Assembly: GCA_047495785.1 (NCBI GenBank)
Contig: JBLDXI010000007.1
Coordinates: 3,224,001-3,288,000 of the forward strand
DNA length: 64,000 bases
Source: Lepidodermella squamata
Taxonomy: Eukaryota; Gastrotricha
Direction: 5' to 3'
The notes under the pieces are model-generated. The model saw only the letters and a list, made by a program, of their open reading frames with translations. It did not search any database and was not told the DNA's origin. Numbering within the stretch: position 1 is the stretch's first letter; the number at the start of each line of letters is the position of its first letter. Shown in pieces: positions 20,272-31,219 of the stretch. Both the position numbers and the translations under genes were made by a program.

Positions 20272-23147
20272 TTAAAGAACAGTGTACTCGTATAGGACGA
20301 AGAAGTCGTTAGAAGCTCCGTCGTGACTCGGGGGCCGTGGTAAAGAGGGCGCGTTTGAGACGGGTGATATTAGAGGTGTCGCGATGTCCGAAGCTGAGGA
20401 CTGCCTTGGGGTTCGGCGCCTCATCATATCAGGGCTACTCGTCCCAGTTAGGGACCCAGGCGTACCAGCGCCGTTTTCTTTCACCAGAGATCCAGGTTCA
20501 GGCGGAGAGTTGGAATTCTCCAGTATTGCAAGGGATAGCGAATCAATCTGAGGCGTCTGAGGCACAGCGTCAGACGATAGCAACGGCCGTTTACTGTCAG
20601 CATCCTCCCGGTCGAAGGATGACGGCGCTCGGTCTCTAGGCAGCTGCCTACTACCGTTCGCTGTAACTTTCTGAGAATCTTCATAGCCTCTAGCCGAACG
20701 TTTAGTCGGTGTACTTTTTGTCGTGACAGAAGCTAAGGTTTTGTTGCTTGGGTGGTAACTGGTGTTGGTCGAAGGGTTCACAACTGGCCGTTGATTCCCC
20801 GCGCCGGGTCTCGCCTTCCGGAAGCCGAAAAGTTGCGCGACCCCGGCCTGTAATAATTCCAAACTCTAAAACTGATAGCTGAAAGCTGATTTTAGACAAA
20901 CCTTGAACTTATCGTCGAGGAAACAATATACAATAGGGTTTTGAAAGCTGTTGCTCGTCGCGAGCCAATGAATCACCCAATAGATACGCTCTGCCGTTTC
21001 AAAGTGAGCCATAATAAGATCCTCGTGAAAGGACTGAACTATAAAAAATGTATGGAGAGGAAGCCAAGATACTGCGAACAATGCGAAAATCAGCATGAGC
21101 ATCCTCAACACCTAAAAATAGCGAATGTTGGAAAAATCTTCAGAAGATGAGTAACAGGCAAACCTTTTTCTTTGTGTAATTTCGTTTTGCTATAGTGCGT
21201 TCATTTTGGATCAACTCCTGAGACCGCGATAGGACGTAACCCGTAATGCCGTAGATGCATAATAGAACAACCATAGGTAGGAAGTACATGCAAATCATGA
21301 GAGCCCACGTGTAGAAGGCCGCCATTTCTTCGCCCCAGTTCTCGTAGCACATGAGGTAGAGCTTGCCGTCGAAACAGCCGTGGTTGCTCCGCGGCTGCGT
21401 TATAGTCGTGTACAGGTTCGGAGCAGATATGCCAGCAGCTGTCAGCCAAATGCCGCCTATAATTGGCCACACCCATTCCTAAGAAACACGAGAAAATCAA
21501 ACTCCGTCTTGAAATCACTGTGCGAAGTACGAGAGAGGGGGAAGGGGGAAAGGGTGGGGGTACCCCAACTTCCATAACTCTAGGCAAGAAACTTCAAAAA
21601 AGAAACCACAGGGGGACCCTTTAGTTACATCCGAGCATACCCCGTCCCCCTCCTACCCTACCTCGAGTATCCTACTTCATCCATTGCTTCAAATGAAAGC
21701 AAAACATTGTTACCTGGAAGGAAGAGGCTCTCAGCGGGAAAACGATGACCCATAGGCGGTTGAGACCGATGGCCAAGTGAGTCATGATGGTGGCTATAGT
21801 TGCTGAAAGCTGAAGGAAGGTGACAATGCGGCACAGCGGCGAAGTGAACACCCAGCTTTGCAGCAACTGGTAGAGCAGCGTGAACGGCAGGCACATGACG
21901 GCTGACAGCAAGCTGGCGACGCAAATGTTAGTGAGCAAGATGCGCAAGTCCTTAGGCCAGTAGTCGTAGCGCACGAACACGACTATGGCTAGCACGTTGC
22001 CGCCGAAAGACAGAATCAGCGAGGTGGCGTACGCGATGAGGATTATCAGTACGAGGGCGTCGTTCGCGTACGTCGGGCTCCAACCGTCGTCCATAGGTGG
22101 CATAGCTGTTCCTGGACCTTCCTCGTCTTCTGCGAGTGTTGCTAATGGGTAGTAGGATGAGTTGGCGACTGCGTTGCCGAAGCGCAGAACAGCTAGTGAC
22201 GGATTGCTGGAGAACACGACTGGCGGTGGCGTTGAGAATAAGTCAGGGGGCTCAGAAAGGTGCTGATAGCCAGATGCGTTGTAAGACTCGATGAGGTCGA
22301 CATCCCGAACGCAATCTTCCATCAACGTCTGGAACGGGAAATAAAGGTTCAGAAATGTAATTAAAAATAATTTGAGGAGCAGATCATTTGAGCACTTAAA
22401 ATGATACCTAAAATGTAATTTGCCTTATCAATAATGCAAATTGGAATATCTCCAAGTGGAACCGGAAGAAAGCGAAATCCAAAAGCATTACTTCCGTGTC
22501 TTTCTTTTTCTTTCCTATAAAATCCAAGTACCCCAAAGTATTTATTCCAAGGCCGCACTGACCAGAGTCTTTTTCGGGTTTCGGATTCCCTTAGGCCGGA
22601 GGTTTTCAATAATCCATAATCCAAAGATTTCCCAAATCGCTTACAGATAAAATTGCGGAATACTAAACTTGAGGACTCAGAACGCAAAGGTTCCTAAAGC
22701 TTTTGAAAATCGGGAAGTGCGAACCTTATATATCAACATATTCCCTTAAAGCTAAAAACCTGATCAGAAAGAATTGCAAGACCTGTTTTAGGGTGGCTGG
22801 GTGAACCCTTGTCGAGACATACAAAAAGTCTAAATTTCAAGGTTCTAAGCGAGATTCTTGTTTTCCTTGTGAGTTAAATACATTTATTATTCAAATTTAA
22901 AATGAATAAATGGGCCCGGGCCAGTCCAACACCTAAATTGAGGTTTCCAGAACTAAATTTGATCCTCCAGGTCATGATTTCATATCCTAAAAAGTATGGT
23001 TTTCGATATCTACGTCATCCTTTGAATCTCGACTTTGGATTGTCGAACGGTATGAACAGTTCACCAAGTTCACTAAAATATAAAACAAACGAATTCACTC
23101 ACCTGCCGTAGCCACCTGATTATATGGGACGAGTTAGAAAGATCCAT
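20272..23147 (-). CDS. Class A (rhodopsin-type) GPCR, peptide-receptor-like
   Basis: Five exons, all phase 0: 23103-23147, 21714-22328, 21164-21478, 20902-21111, 20272-20847; 586 residues. Exon 1 encodes only the first 15 residues, MDLSNSSHIIRWLRQ. Visible class A marks: GN in TM1 (FGGNVLAIVVF), a TM2 segment LTNICVASLLSAVMCLPF, TM3 with C-R-I-V-T-F and LAIGLNRLW in place of DRY, extracellular-loop Cys, TM5 YTWALMICMYFLPMVVLLC, TM6 FALFAVSWLPLHTFFIV and TM7 SNSFQNPIVYCF (NPxxY). The long Ser/Pro/Thr-rich C-terminal tail is one exon. The TM6-TM7 sequence resembles neuropeptide Y/tachykinin-type receptors; the exact ligand class is inference. Introns 1 (774 nt) and 2 (235 nt, G-rich) are long for this window. 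Confidence 0.85.
21540..21670 (+). repeat. Dispersed G/C-rich repeat (copy in GPCR intron)
   Basis: Within intron 2 of the receptor gene, a block with runs of G, AAACCACAGGGGGACCC and CATACCCCGTCCCCC can be aligned with the reverse complement of 62040-62165. The shared core is about 15 identical bases, with similar order of the flanking blocks over about 120 bases. Confidence 0.4.
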
Positions 23148-25917
23148 AAGATCAGGATGGATGCAGAGCTGTTCGCTTGTTAGATCGCGGCGGTGAGTGA
23201 CACATTTATGACGTCCTCATTCTGGTCACATTGAAAAATTGCAATAAAACATAAGACATATCGGTTAAAATCTATAAAAAAATATTGTTAATTGAAATTT
23301 ATTACTGATGGTATTTCGAGTTAGACATGATGCCGGATATAAAACCTGCGCATTACACCTTTGCTTTTTAGCCTGATTCTATTTGTTTTACGCACTAGTG
23401 GTTCATTTTTTCAAGACCGCTCACCGCGCCTACATCCGATATTTGGCGCCATACTACTACTACTACTACTATAGCAGTGGTGTATTAAAATGCATAAAGC
23501 TCGTCTCTCTCTGGTTAATGATGAAAACAATGCTATTAAAAGCTGAGGCGGGAAATAAACTGATGATGTGCTTAGGTGCGCAGTCATTTTTGCGCGCACG
23601 TGGTGTTAAGATGGATGCATACTTAGAAGGTATTATAATATAACACAGATAGTAACCCGCTGTTATGCGGAACCGCGCGTTAAAAATCGAAATCAGAGTA
23701 GACAGTGGGTTATCCAGGCTATATTTTCGCTTTTAAACAAAAATAATATTTTTGGCATGAGAAGAGTGGCAAAAATGAGCAGTTTTATCAAGGAGAAAAC
23801 GCGTTGAAATTTCACATAAAATTAAAAAAAATAGCGAATCTAGAAAATTTCCCATCTATCTTATATAATATTTTCGATTTTAATAAAATTCGAAATTCAC
23901 AGAAAAACTCGGAATTTTTCTTCCCAGGATCGAATTTATCGAGAAACGGTGAAATTTAAAATTTCAGCTATTTTCGAAATTACCTAAAAATATCTTTTAA
24001 ATTTAGCAATTTCAAGCGGAGAGGAAAATTCATTTCGTATTTTTTTTAGAATTTTCGAGCAATTCTTTCTAATCTTCAGATTAAAAAATTTGAAAAATTA
24101 TTTGAAAAATATCGAGCATATTATCGTTTGAATTTAAATTTAAATTTTGTGAGGATTTTTTGGGGAAAAAATCTTCTGAAAGTTGAAATGATCTTTGGCC
24201 CAAGGTAATTGCCTAATAAATTTGCTTCAAAATACTCGTATAACATTAATATATATGGCATAGTACCGCAGTGTATAATTTCTCGCAGCCCTTTAGAGAC
24301 GCACCTAAAAAAACTTTATTGACACAAGACATGAAAGGAAAAGCGATATAAAACTAGCTATACTTTTTACATTGAGAAATTTCGGCAAAAAAATTTGACA
24401 GGTTTGCATGAATGCAAGGTATCACATATCAATGGTCTAATATCACGCTTGACCTGCTCATTAATGCAAGTAAAAATTTTATGAAGTCAATTAATGATTA
24501 AACAATCGCCCAAGTCGATCTAGGCATAAAAGAGCAAATTCTACGAGACGAAAATTTGAAAATTTGTTTGATCGGTTGTGGCAAATTCCTTTATATTCTC
24601 ATTATGCATGAGGACCCAAATTTTCGGTCAGACAATTTGTTATACATAAATATTGTTAAAAAAAATATTTTTTTTTATGTGATGGTAGTAATAATAGTCG
24701 TCGTAGTAATATTAGTAATGCGGCAGCTGCAAATAGTTTTCATTAGGTACGGCCTTAGTTTGGTGCTATTGTCGTAATATTTTGCTGGTAGGCGAATGCG
24801 AAACTGATCCCAGGAGGCGCGGGCCTTATCAAATCGCCATGTAAGGACGGGAAATTCGCAGAAAAAAGAAGAAGCAACATTTTTCGCTCATTTTTGCCTC
24901 GGCCGCATCAATAAGCGATGACGTCGCTATTATCATCTATCTCTGTGTACGTCGCCGTCAGAGATGATAAAAAGTAAATTTTCTACAGCCAAGACGGGGA
25001 AAAAAACGGAAACTATTTCGCCGACTCCGGAAATTGTAATATGCCGCTGTAGCAAAGCAACGACTTAACTCATCGGCTGTTGGGTGACCAATTAACAGTC
25101 ACGCACATTTATTAAATACACCTAAATTCCTAAAAAAAATATTTTAGAGATGAATGCTGATTTCATCAATTATAAATTTTCGATAACTTCGAAAAAAACA
25201 AATGGAACAGTTTGATGTAGGAACAGAATGTACTCAATGCGCACACCGCATTTTTTGCCGCCGAATAAGGAAAAAAAATAATCATGTTTGCAAACAATTC
25301 GTTAAAAGTTCTATTCTTTCAAATATTCCGAGCGTGATTTTTTTCCTCACTTATAATACTCGAAGTAAATTGCTGTGCGATTATTAGATTTTCGAGATAG
25401 TCGGGAATTTTTCGTAGTGAGATAAATTTCTAAAAAAAACATATAGTTTTCGCGCAAAACATGTGACTTGTATTTTTGTCTGTAAAAATGAGTCATGCGT
25501 AACCTCAAGGTGTTTACCTTGTGCGTTAATGTGTGCCAAATAAAAACGTATGTGTGCATGATAAAATTTTATTCTTCAGTGTCAAAAAAAGCAAACAAAT
25601 ATTACAGTAAATAGTGTGAGAAAAAGGCGGTTTTTCAAATATAATCAGAACAAAAACTTATGGTTTTACCTGAGCCATGTGGCATGAATAATTGTTTGTT
25701 AGTTGCGGATGCTCACGCGAAAAAGGTGTGAAAGCCGGCGCTAATTAAGCTGCGCTCACTCACTGAAAAATTCCATCAGAGTTATTGCTAGTATTATTAT
25801 TTCCAGAAATTCACGGCGTTTTTTCATATACAGACACGTCGATTTATCGATTTTAAGATATTATCGCCAGTGCTGAATTCAAAGCGTCTCCTAACAAAAA
25901 ATTATCAATTACGTTAT
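23148..25917. other. Long AT-rich intergenic region
   Basis: About 2.8 kb without a supportable gene. It includes a (TAC)n microsatellite at 23453-23472, long A/T-rich stretches and short random open frames. Composition turns clearly more AT-rich here and stays so to about 35 kb in non-coding parts. Confidence 0.5.
23453..23472. repeat. TAC trinucleotide microsatellite
   Basis: Six to seven uninterrupted ACT/TAC units occur directly downstream of a GGCGCC site; too short to be more than a simple repeat. Confidence 0.8.
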
Positions 25918-27522
25918 CTATTTGTAAATCCGATAAAAATTGCGAGGACTTGCCTGGAATTGATCTCGGAAAAAGTAATAGATGATCGGGCCCTGCCACG
26001 CCGTGCTGAACGTGGCCCAGTGGCAGAACCAATAGATGCGCTCTATCACGCGCATATTCGCATCGATTTGCGCGTCATCTGTGAACGTGAAGTAAACGAA
26101 GAGTCCGTGCATTGGCAGGGTGGATACAACGAAAAGCCAAAATACAGCTTGCAGCATCGAAAGGATCTGGAATGTTAATGAAAATTGAGAGTAAAACCCT
26201 AGCAAATATCCCATTTCTGGGATTTTTAGATTTCCAAAAAATTTAGAACACGACCCTAATTTTTCAATCATTAATTTTGGATGTGGCTATGTGAACACAG
26301 GAAAAGTGTATCGCCCAATGGCTATGCGTACACTAAGTGCGTGACACACAGCCAAATTTAAGCGCGCGTTGTGTTCAAGTAGCCAATCACGCACACACAA
26401 TGTGTACGTATAGCCAATAGGTAATACACAATCCTGTGTTCACATAGCCATGTCCATTAATTTTTCAAAATCAGGAAAATTGAAAAAAAATATGTAATTA
26501 AACTTGGAAATTCGTATTTTAATTTATAAAATTTCAAAAAATTTCAAAGTTTTCAAAAAAATATTAAAATGTTCAATAAAGTAGGAGATCATTCAATTCT
26601 TACCCGCTTTTTCGCTGCGATATCGCCAACTTCCATGGTGAACCTTAGCGTTATGAGAGCAATCTGGCGAAATCGCTCTTCAAACTCGAGCTCACGCAAT
26701 TTTCTAGCCGCCATGGCGTAAATTGCAGCCAAAACCGAGCAAGGGGCGATAAACATGAATACAAGTAATGCCCAGGTGTAGGCGGTACTTTGATTATCAG
26801 ACCAAGTCTCAGCACAAATCCAATAAAGAGCGCCTTTGAAGCAACCTTTTAGCTTCAAATCAGCGGCAACTAGGCTCGGAGCTGCGAGTATAATCGAGAG
26901 AAACCACGAGAAATAAATGGATTTCCTTGCGTAACTGATCGCAACATCAACTCGATTCGGGAAGTGAATCATCCAGATACGGTTACAGCCGATTGCCAGG
27001 TGGGTGAGGACAATCTCACTCGCGACTACAACCTGGCTGAAAGTGACTATAGGACATAGCCTCGAGTGGAACAGCCATGTGCCTAGGTATTGGTAGGCAA
27101 AGGAAAACGGCTGACAGATGAGTGCTGATATTAGGTTGACAATACAGAAATTGATAAGGAGGGGTCGGACATCATCGGCGAGTGCAAAACGGCGCCGAAC
27201 GAACAGGGTGAGGGCTAGGGTATTGCCGAGCCATGATAGGGTGAGTGAAAATGAGTAGGCGATGAGCAGGATAATTTCCTCGGTTCCAGTCAGAATTCCA
27301 GTCGGCTGCCAGATATTTGTTGAATTATTTGAGCAATTTTCATGGAATGGTACCAATTTCTAAAATAAAAAAATATTAAGAAATTTTCTAAAAAATCCTA
27401 TTATTTTTTTTAATAATTTTCTTGAATTTATAAAATTAATTAATTTTTTTGAATGGACATACCTGCCGTAGGAACATTACCACACCATCGTTCGTATAAT
27501 TTTCAGATATAACCTCGAGCAT
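25918..27522 (-). CDS. Class A GPCR, paralogue of the upstream receptor
   Basis: Three exons, phase 0: 27463-27522 (MLEVISENYTNDGVVMFLRQ), 26604-27359, 25918-26166; 354 residues. It shares gene design with the neighbour at 20272-23147: a tiny first exon ending in the codons for LRQ, GN in TM1 (WLGNTLALTLF), LAIGCNRIW in TM3, TM5 YTWALLVFMFIAPCSVLA, and IERIYWFCHWATFS before TM7. TM7 reads QGPIIYYFF, so the NPxxY Asn is replaced. TM6 has STLPMHGLF in place of SWLPLHTFF. The C-terminal tail is very short (ASPRNFYRIYK). Intron 2 holds a 177-bp inverted-repeat element. Probably a peptide receptor with altered activation motifs. Confidence 0.82.
26279..26455. mobile_element. MITE, 177 bp, with 9-bp target-site duplication
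   Basis: Terminal inverted repeats of 24 bp (26279-26302 and 26432-26455) agree at 22 positions; they contain TGGCTATGTGAACACAGGA. Inner sequences also pair (near 26303-26330 and 26400-26430), so the element is largely a foldback. It is flanked by the identical 9-mer ATTAATTTT at 26270-26278 and 26456-26464. It lies in intron 2 of the GPCR gene. A 9-bp duplication is typical of Mutator-type elements, but there is no transposase here to prove that. Confidence 0.8.
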
Positions 27523-27910
27523 CAAATAGCGTATTTATCGAAAGCATATAAATCGGCAATAAGCAAGGTAAAATCTGGGTGAGGCCTCTTAGGCCATAAA
27601 AATTAAGCTCATGATATAACAAGGTAAGCAATCCTTTGTTATACGAGACGTTTTTATTACACGTGCGCGCAAAAAATATCGGAGCGAACGCGTGATTCAT
27701 GTTATATTACGGCGGATGCTAAATGCTATAGGTTGTTGTAATAAATAACTCGCGAAAAAATAATTGAATTACGCGGTTATTAACACCCTTAAAATCGACT
27801 AGGGCCACTTATCAACTTCCGATAGATGCGAAGCGTGACATGGAAAAAATACTTTGTGCTAAACATCGGTGCATTTTTCGTGTTTCTGGACTTGAATATT
27901 TTCGCGTAAA
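27523..27910. other. Divergent intergenic region
   Basis: About 390 bases separate the minus-strand GPCR start and the plus-strand transporter start; shared promoter region. Nothing else seen. Confidence 0.4.
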
Positions 27911-30900
27911 ATGAGCGAGGAAGCGGCTAAAAATGAGGAAGGCGAGAATCCACCTCAAAATTCTTGCGCTCTTGGCGAACCAGCGCTGTTGACCCTGTTG
28001 AAATCTCTGTCAAGGTAATTTTCTAAAAATCAGCGATGTAGGCTGATTGCTGATTTTTCTAAAATATTCAGTAAGTCGTCGTACGAGCCGAATCAAGAGC
28101 TGGTCGACTTGATGAAGAAGAAGCATGAAGTTCGGTGTGAAGACAACCGATGGACCCAGGGCTTAACACTGCCGGATATTTCTGTCACGAGCCCTTTGAT
28201 CATGGCTATGGACGGGGTAGGACAATTTTAATTCATTTTTTCAGAATTGAAAATTAATTTTCAAGGCCGATGGTGCTGATAAATTACGAGATAATTCACG
28301 CGAAACTTGGCACAAGAAAACCGATTTTCTACTCGCTTTGATCGGCTTCACAGTTGATTTGTCTGGCATGTGGAAATTTCCCTACCTGGTTTTCTCCTGC
28401 GGGGGTAATTTATTTCTGAACGATTCACGTTTTAATTTCGATTTTAAGGTGGAGCTTTCTTTATTCCTTACACGCTGATGCTATTTCTCGGCGGCTTGCC
28501 GCTCTTCTACATGGAACTCGCCCTTGGCCAGTACTACAAGAAGGGCGCGATCACGTGCTGGGGACAGATTTGTCCTATTTTCAAAGGCGTCGGATATACC
28601 CTGGTCCTAATCGCGCTCTACGTCGATTTGTACTACAACGTCATCATCGGCTGGTGCTTGTACTACTTCTTCGCATCATTTTCCCTCGTTTTACCTTGGA
28701 CGCATTGTAACGTAAGCAATTATGCGATTTGATAGCGATTATTTGGGTTTTAAGTTTTAATTCCAACTTGAAAGCTTTAAAGTCAGGAAATAAAATTAAC
28801 AAATTTGACCTAGTTTCAGACTTTGAATCTTCGAAATAATTTCTTTGCAGTTTTTCCAGCTGTATTAATTTTGTGATTTTCTGTCATTTTCAGAACACTT
28901 GGAACACGCCTAATTGCTCGGCTAGCAAGATGACCGACGACGAGAAGCAAGTTGAAAGCACACTACGAGAACACACGCACTCGGTTGTGACCCAGACGCC
29001 GTCGTCATTAGAGTACTTTTTGTAGGTCACCATGATGCGTCTTCTAATTTGACACACATTTTATTGCCTGAATTTTTTTTCAGCCGGGGTGTTTTAGAGA
29101 TCAATAAATCGTCTGGGATAGAAGATTTGGGCGACGTGAAAATCGGAATGCTGGTCTGTGTTAGCGCCGTATTCCTACTCGGCTATTTCGCCCTTTGGAA
29201 GGGCGTCATGGACTCGAGTAAAATCGTCAATTACATGGCAGTTTTTCCATACATCGCGTGAGTTCAGCAAATTTCTCAAAAATCCAAAAATTAACAAAAT
29301 TTATTCTAATCAAATCCGACAGCTTGGTAAATTTTCACAAAATTGTCTGAATTTTTTTTATTCTTGGAATTTTCTGAATTTTTTTATTTTTGGGCACATC
29401 TTTTTGATAATTTTGTACGAGAAATTTTAATTTTTTAAATATTTTTTGAAGCTCCTATTGCTGATAATGTCAGCGACTCTACCCGGATCGCTTACTGGAG
29501 TATTTCACTACCTGTACCCTCAATTCGATAAATTATTAGAGGCCGAGGTCTGGCAAGCAGCTGCTTCTCAAGTTTTCTTCTCATTAGGACCAGGTTTTGG
29601 CGTCCTTCTGTCCTACGCGTCCTATAACAAATTCAACAATCCTATCCATAAGTAATACTAATTTTAATATTTAAGTATTTGAATGAAAAAAATCGAATTT
29701 TTTCAAGAGATGCGTTGTTGGTTACCATGATAAGTTTCGGCACTAGTTTCATAGCCGGGCTCGTTATTTTCTGCGGTCTTGGATTTATTTGCCACAAAAC
29801 GAACAAGCCCATCGAAGAGGTCGCTATTCGAGGAAATGGCCTAGTTTTCGCCATGTTTCCCGAAGTTATCGCTGCCCTGCCCTCGAGCACAATCTTCGCA
29901 CTCACCTATTTCATCATGCTTCTGTGCCTTGGACTAACTAGCTCGGTATACTTTTTTATTAATGTTTTTACAGAATTTTCACAGAATTTGTTTTCTGGAA
30001 TTTTTAGAAATTTCAAAGAATTTTTCTCAAATTTTCAAAATTCACCAGATTTTGTCTTGAATTTTCAAAAATAAATTGAAATTTTTCCAATTTTTTATCT
30101 AATTTTCAGCTCGGCGGATCGATTGCGATAATCACTGCTCTGTGCGATGAATTTCCGCGCCTGTTCGGCCAGCATCGAGGCGCCCTAGTCGCCGCCCTCT
30201 TCATGTCCTTCTTCCTATTCAGCATCCTATGCGTCACCCAGGGCGGCGTTTACATCGTTGAACTGTTCGATTTCTACTGCGCTCAATACTCGATCCTGGT
30301 CGCTGCTTTCGTCGAAACGCTAGCTATATCCTGGTTTTATGGCATAGATAAATTTTCGGAGGATATCAGCGAAATGATTGGCGAGAAACCGAGTGTTTTC
30401 ATGCGCATTTGCTGGCGGCTTGTGGCGCCTGTTTTCATCGTGGTAAAAATTTAGAAAAATTATTGGAAAAATTTGAAAAATAAAAAAATAATCCTGTAAT
30501 TTTTTTAGAATTCTTTTCAGATGAATTGAAAATTTGAAAAAAAATATTTAAAAAATTTGAAATTTAATTCTGAATATTTCAGACGATTTTGGTCATGGGT
30601 CTAATTGGATGGGAGCCTCTAGTCGCTGAGTACGGCTCTGTCTACGTCTACCCATGGTGGGCGAATGCCCTAGGCTGGGCGATGGCCTTCTCGTCACTTC
30701 TATCCATCCCAATCTACGCGATTTACAAGCTCGCTTCATGTCGAGGCTCATTCCGCGAACGCTGGCAGCAAGCAACAATGCCGTGGAGTGTGGAAACCCT
30801 GCGAAATCTGCCTCATCGCGGTGAGATTACGGTTGAGTCCGATCAAACAGTGACCATTGCCCGGCATCGCGACCCGCCGCCGCCACCGCCGAAGAACTTG

Positions 30901-30933
30901 AAAGAAAAATTTCAAGCTCTTGTCGGAATTTAG
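27911..30933 (+). CDS. SLC6 Na+/Cl--coupled transporter, monoamine-transporter-like (copy 1)
   Basis: Ten exons: 27911-28014, 28072-28216, 28266-28404, 28449-28711, 28894-29021, 29084-29257, 29452-29651, 29708-29945, 30110-30442, 30583-30933. TM1 has [20 protein letters not shown], with the Asp that marks monoamine carriers (Asp98 of SERT) and the FPY unwound region. [19 protein letters not shown] and a W/P-rich TM11-TM12 end follow. About 620 residues, the family norm. One junction is irregular: exon 6 ends in phase 2 (ATC GC|gtgagt) while the next coding stretch, starting CTC at 29452 after GAAG, needs phase 0, so no GT-AG pair keeps frame; the gene may use a non-canonical intron or be damaged. 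Expected function is reuptake of a biogenic amine across the plasma membrane. Confidence 0.8.
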
Positions 30934-31219
30934 CAACAACATCAAGAGTTGATTGATATTTTCGGCTCCGAAATTTATTGCACGCGCATTAAATACAGGT
31001 GCACGCTTTTATGTATTATTTGCGCTAATCAATTTTTTTGTTCACGCCCGCACTCACAATTCTTTTCTTAGCGCGAAAAAAACACGCGATTGATAGACCG
31101 CAAATATATTTTCTCAATTTCCGCAGTTAGTGGTTTGTGATTAAAAATGTGAGACGTTGAGCGAAATAAAACTGAAAGTAACATAGCCCACTTTATTTGA
31201 ATTTTCGCGTTTGATTTTG

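Noticed and set aside
26111-26166. GC-AG intron at the end of the second GPCR (CAG|GCAAGT)
   Set aside because: Reading through gives a short natural C-terminus with a stop at 25918, and no downstream exon was recognised, so no extra intron is needed.
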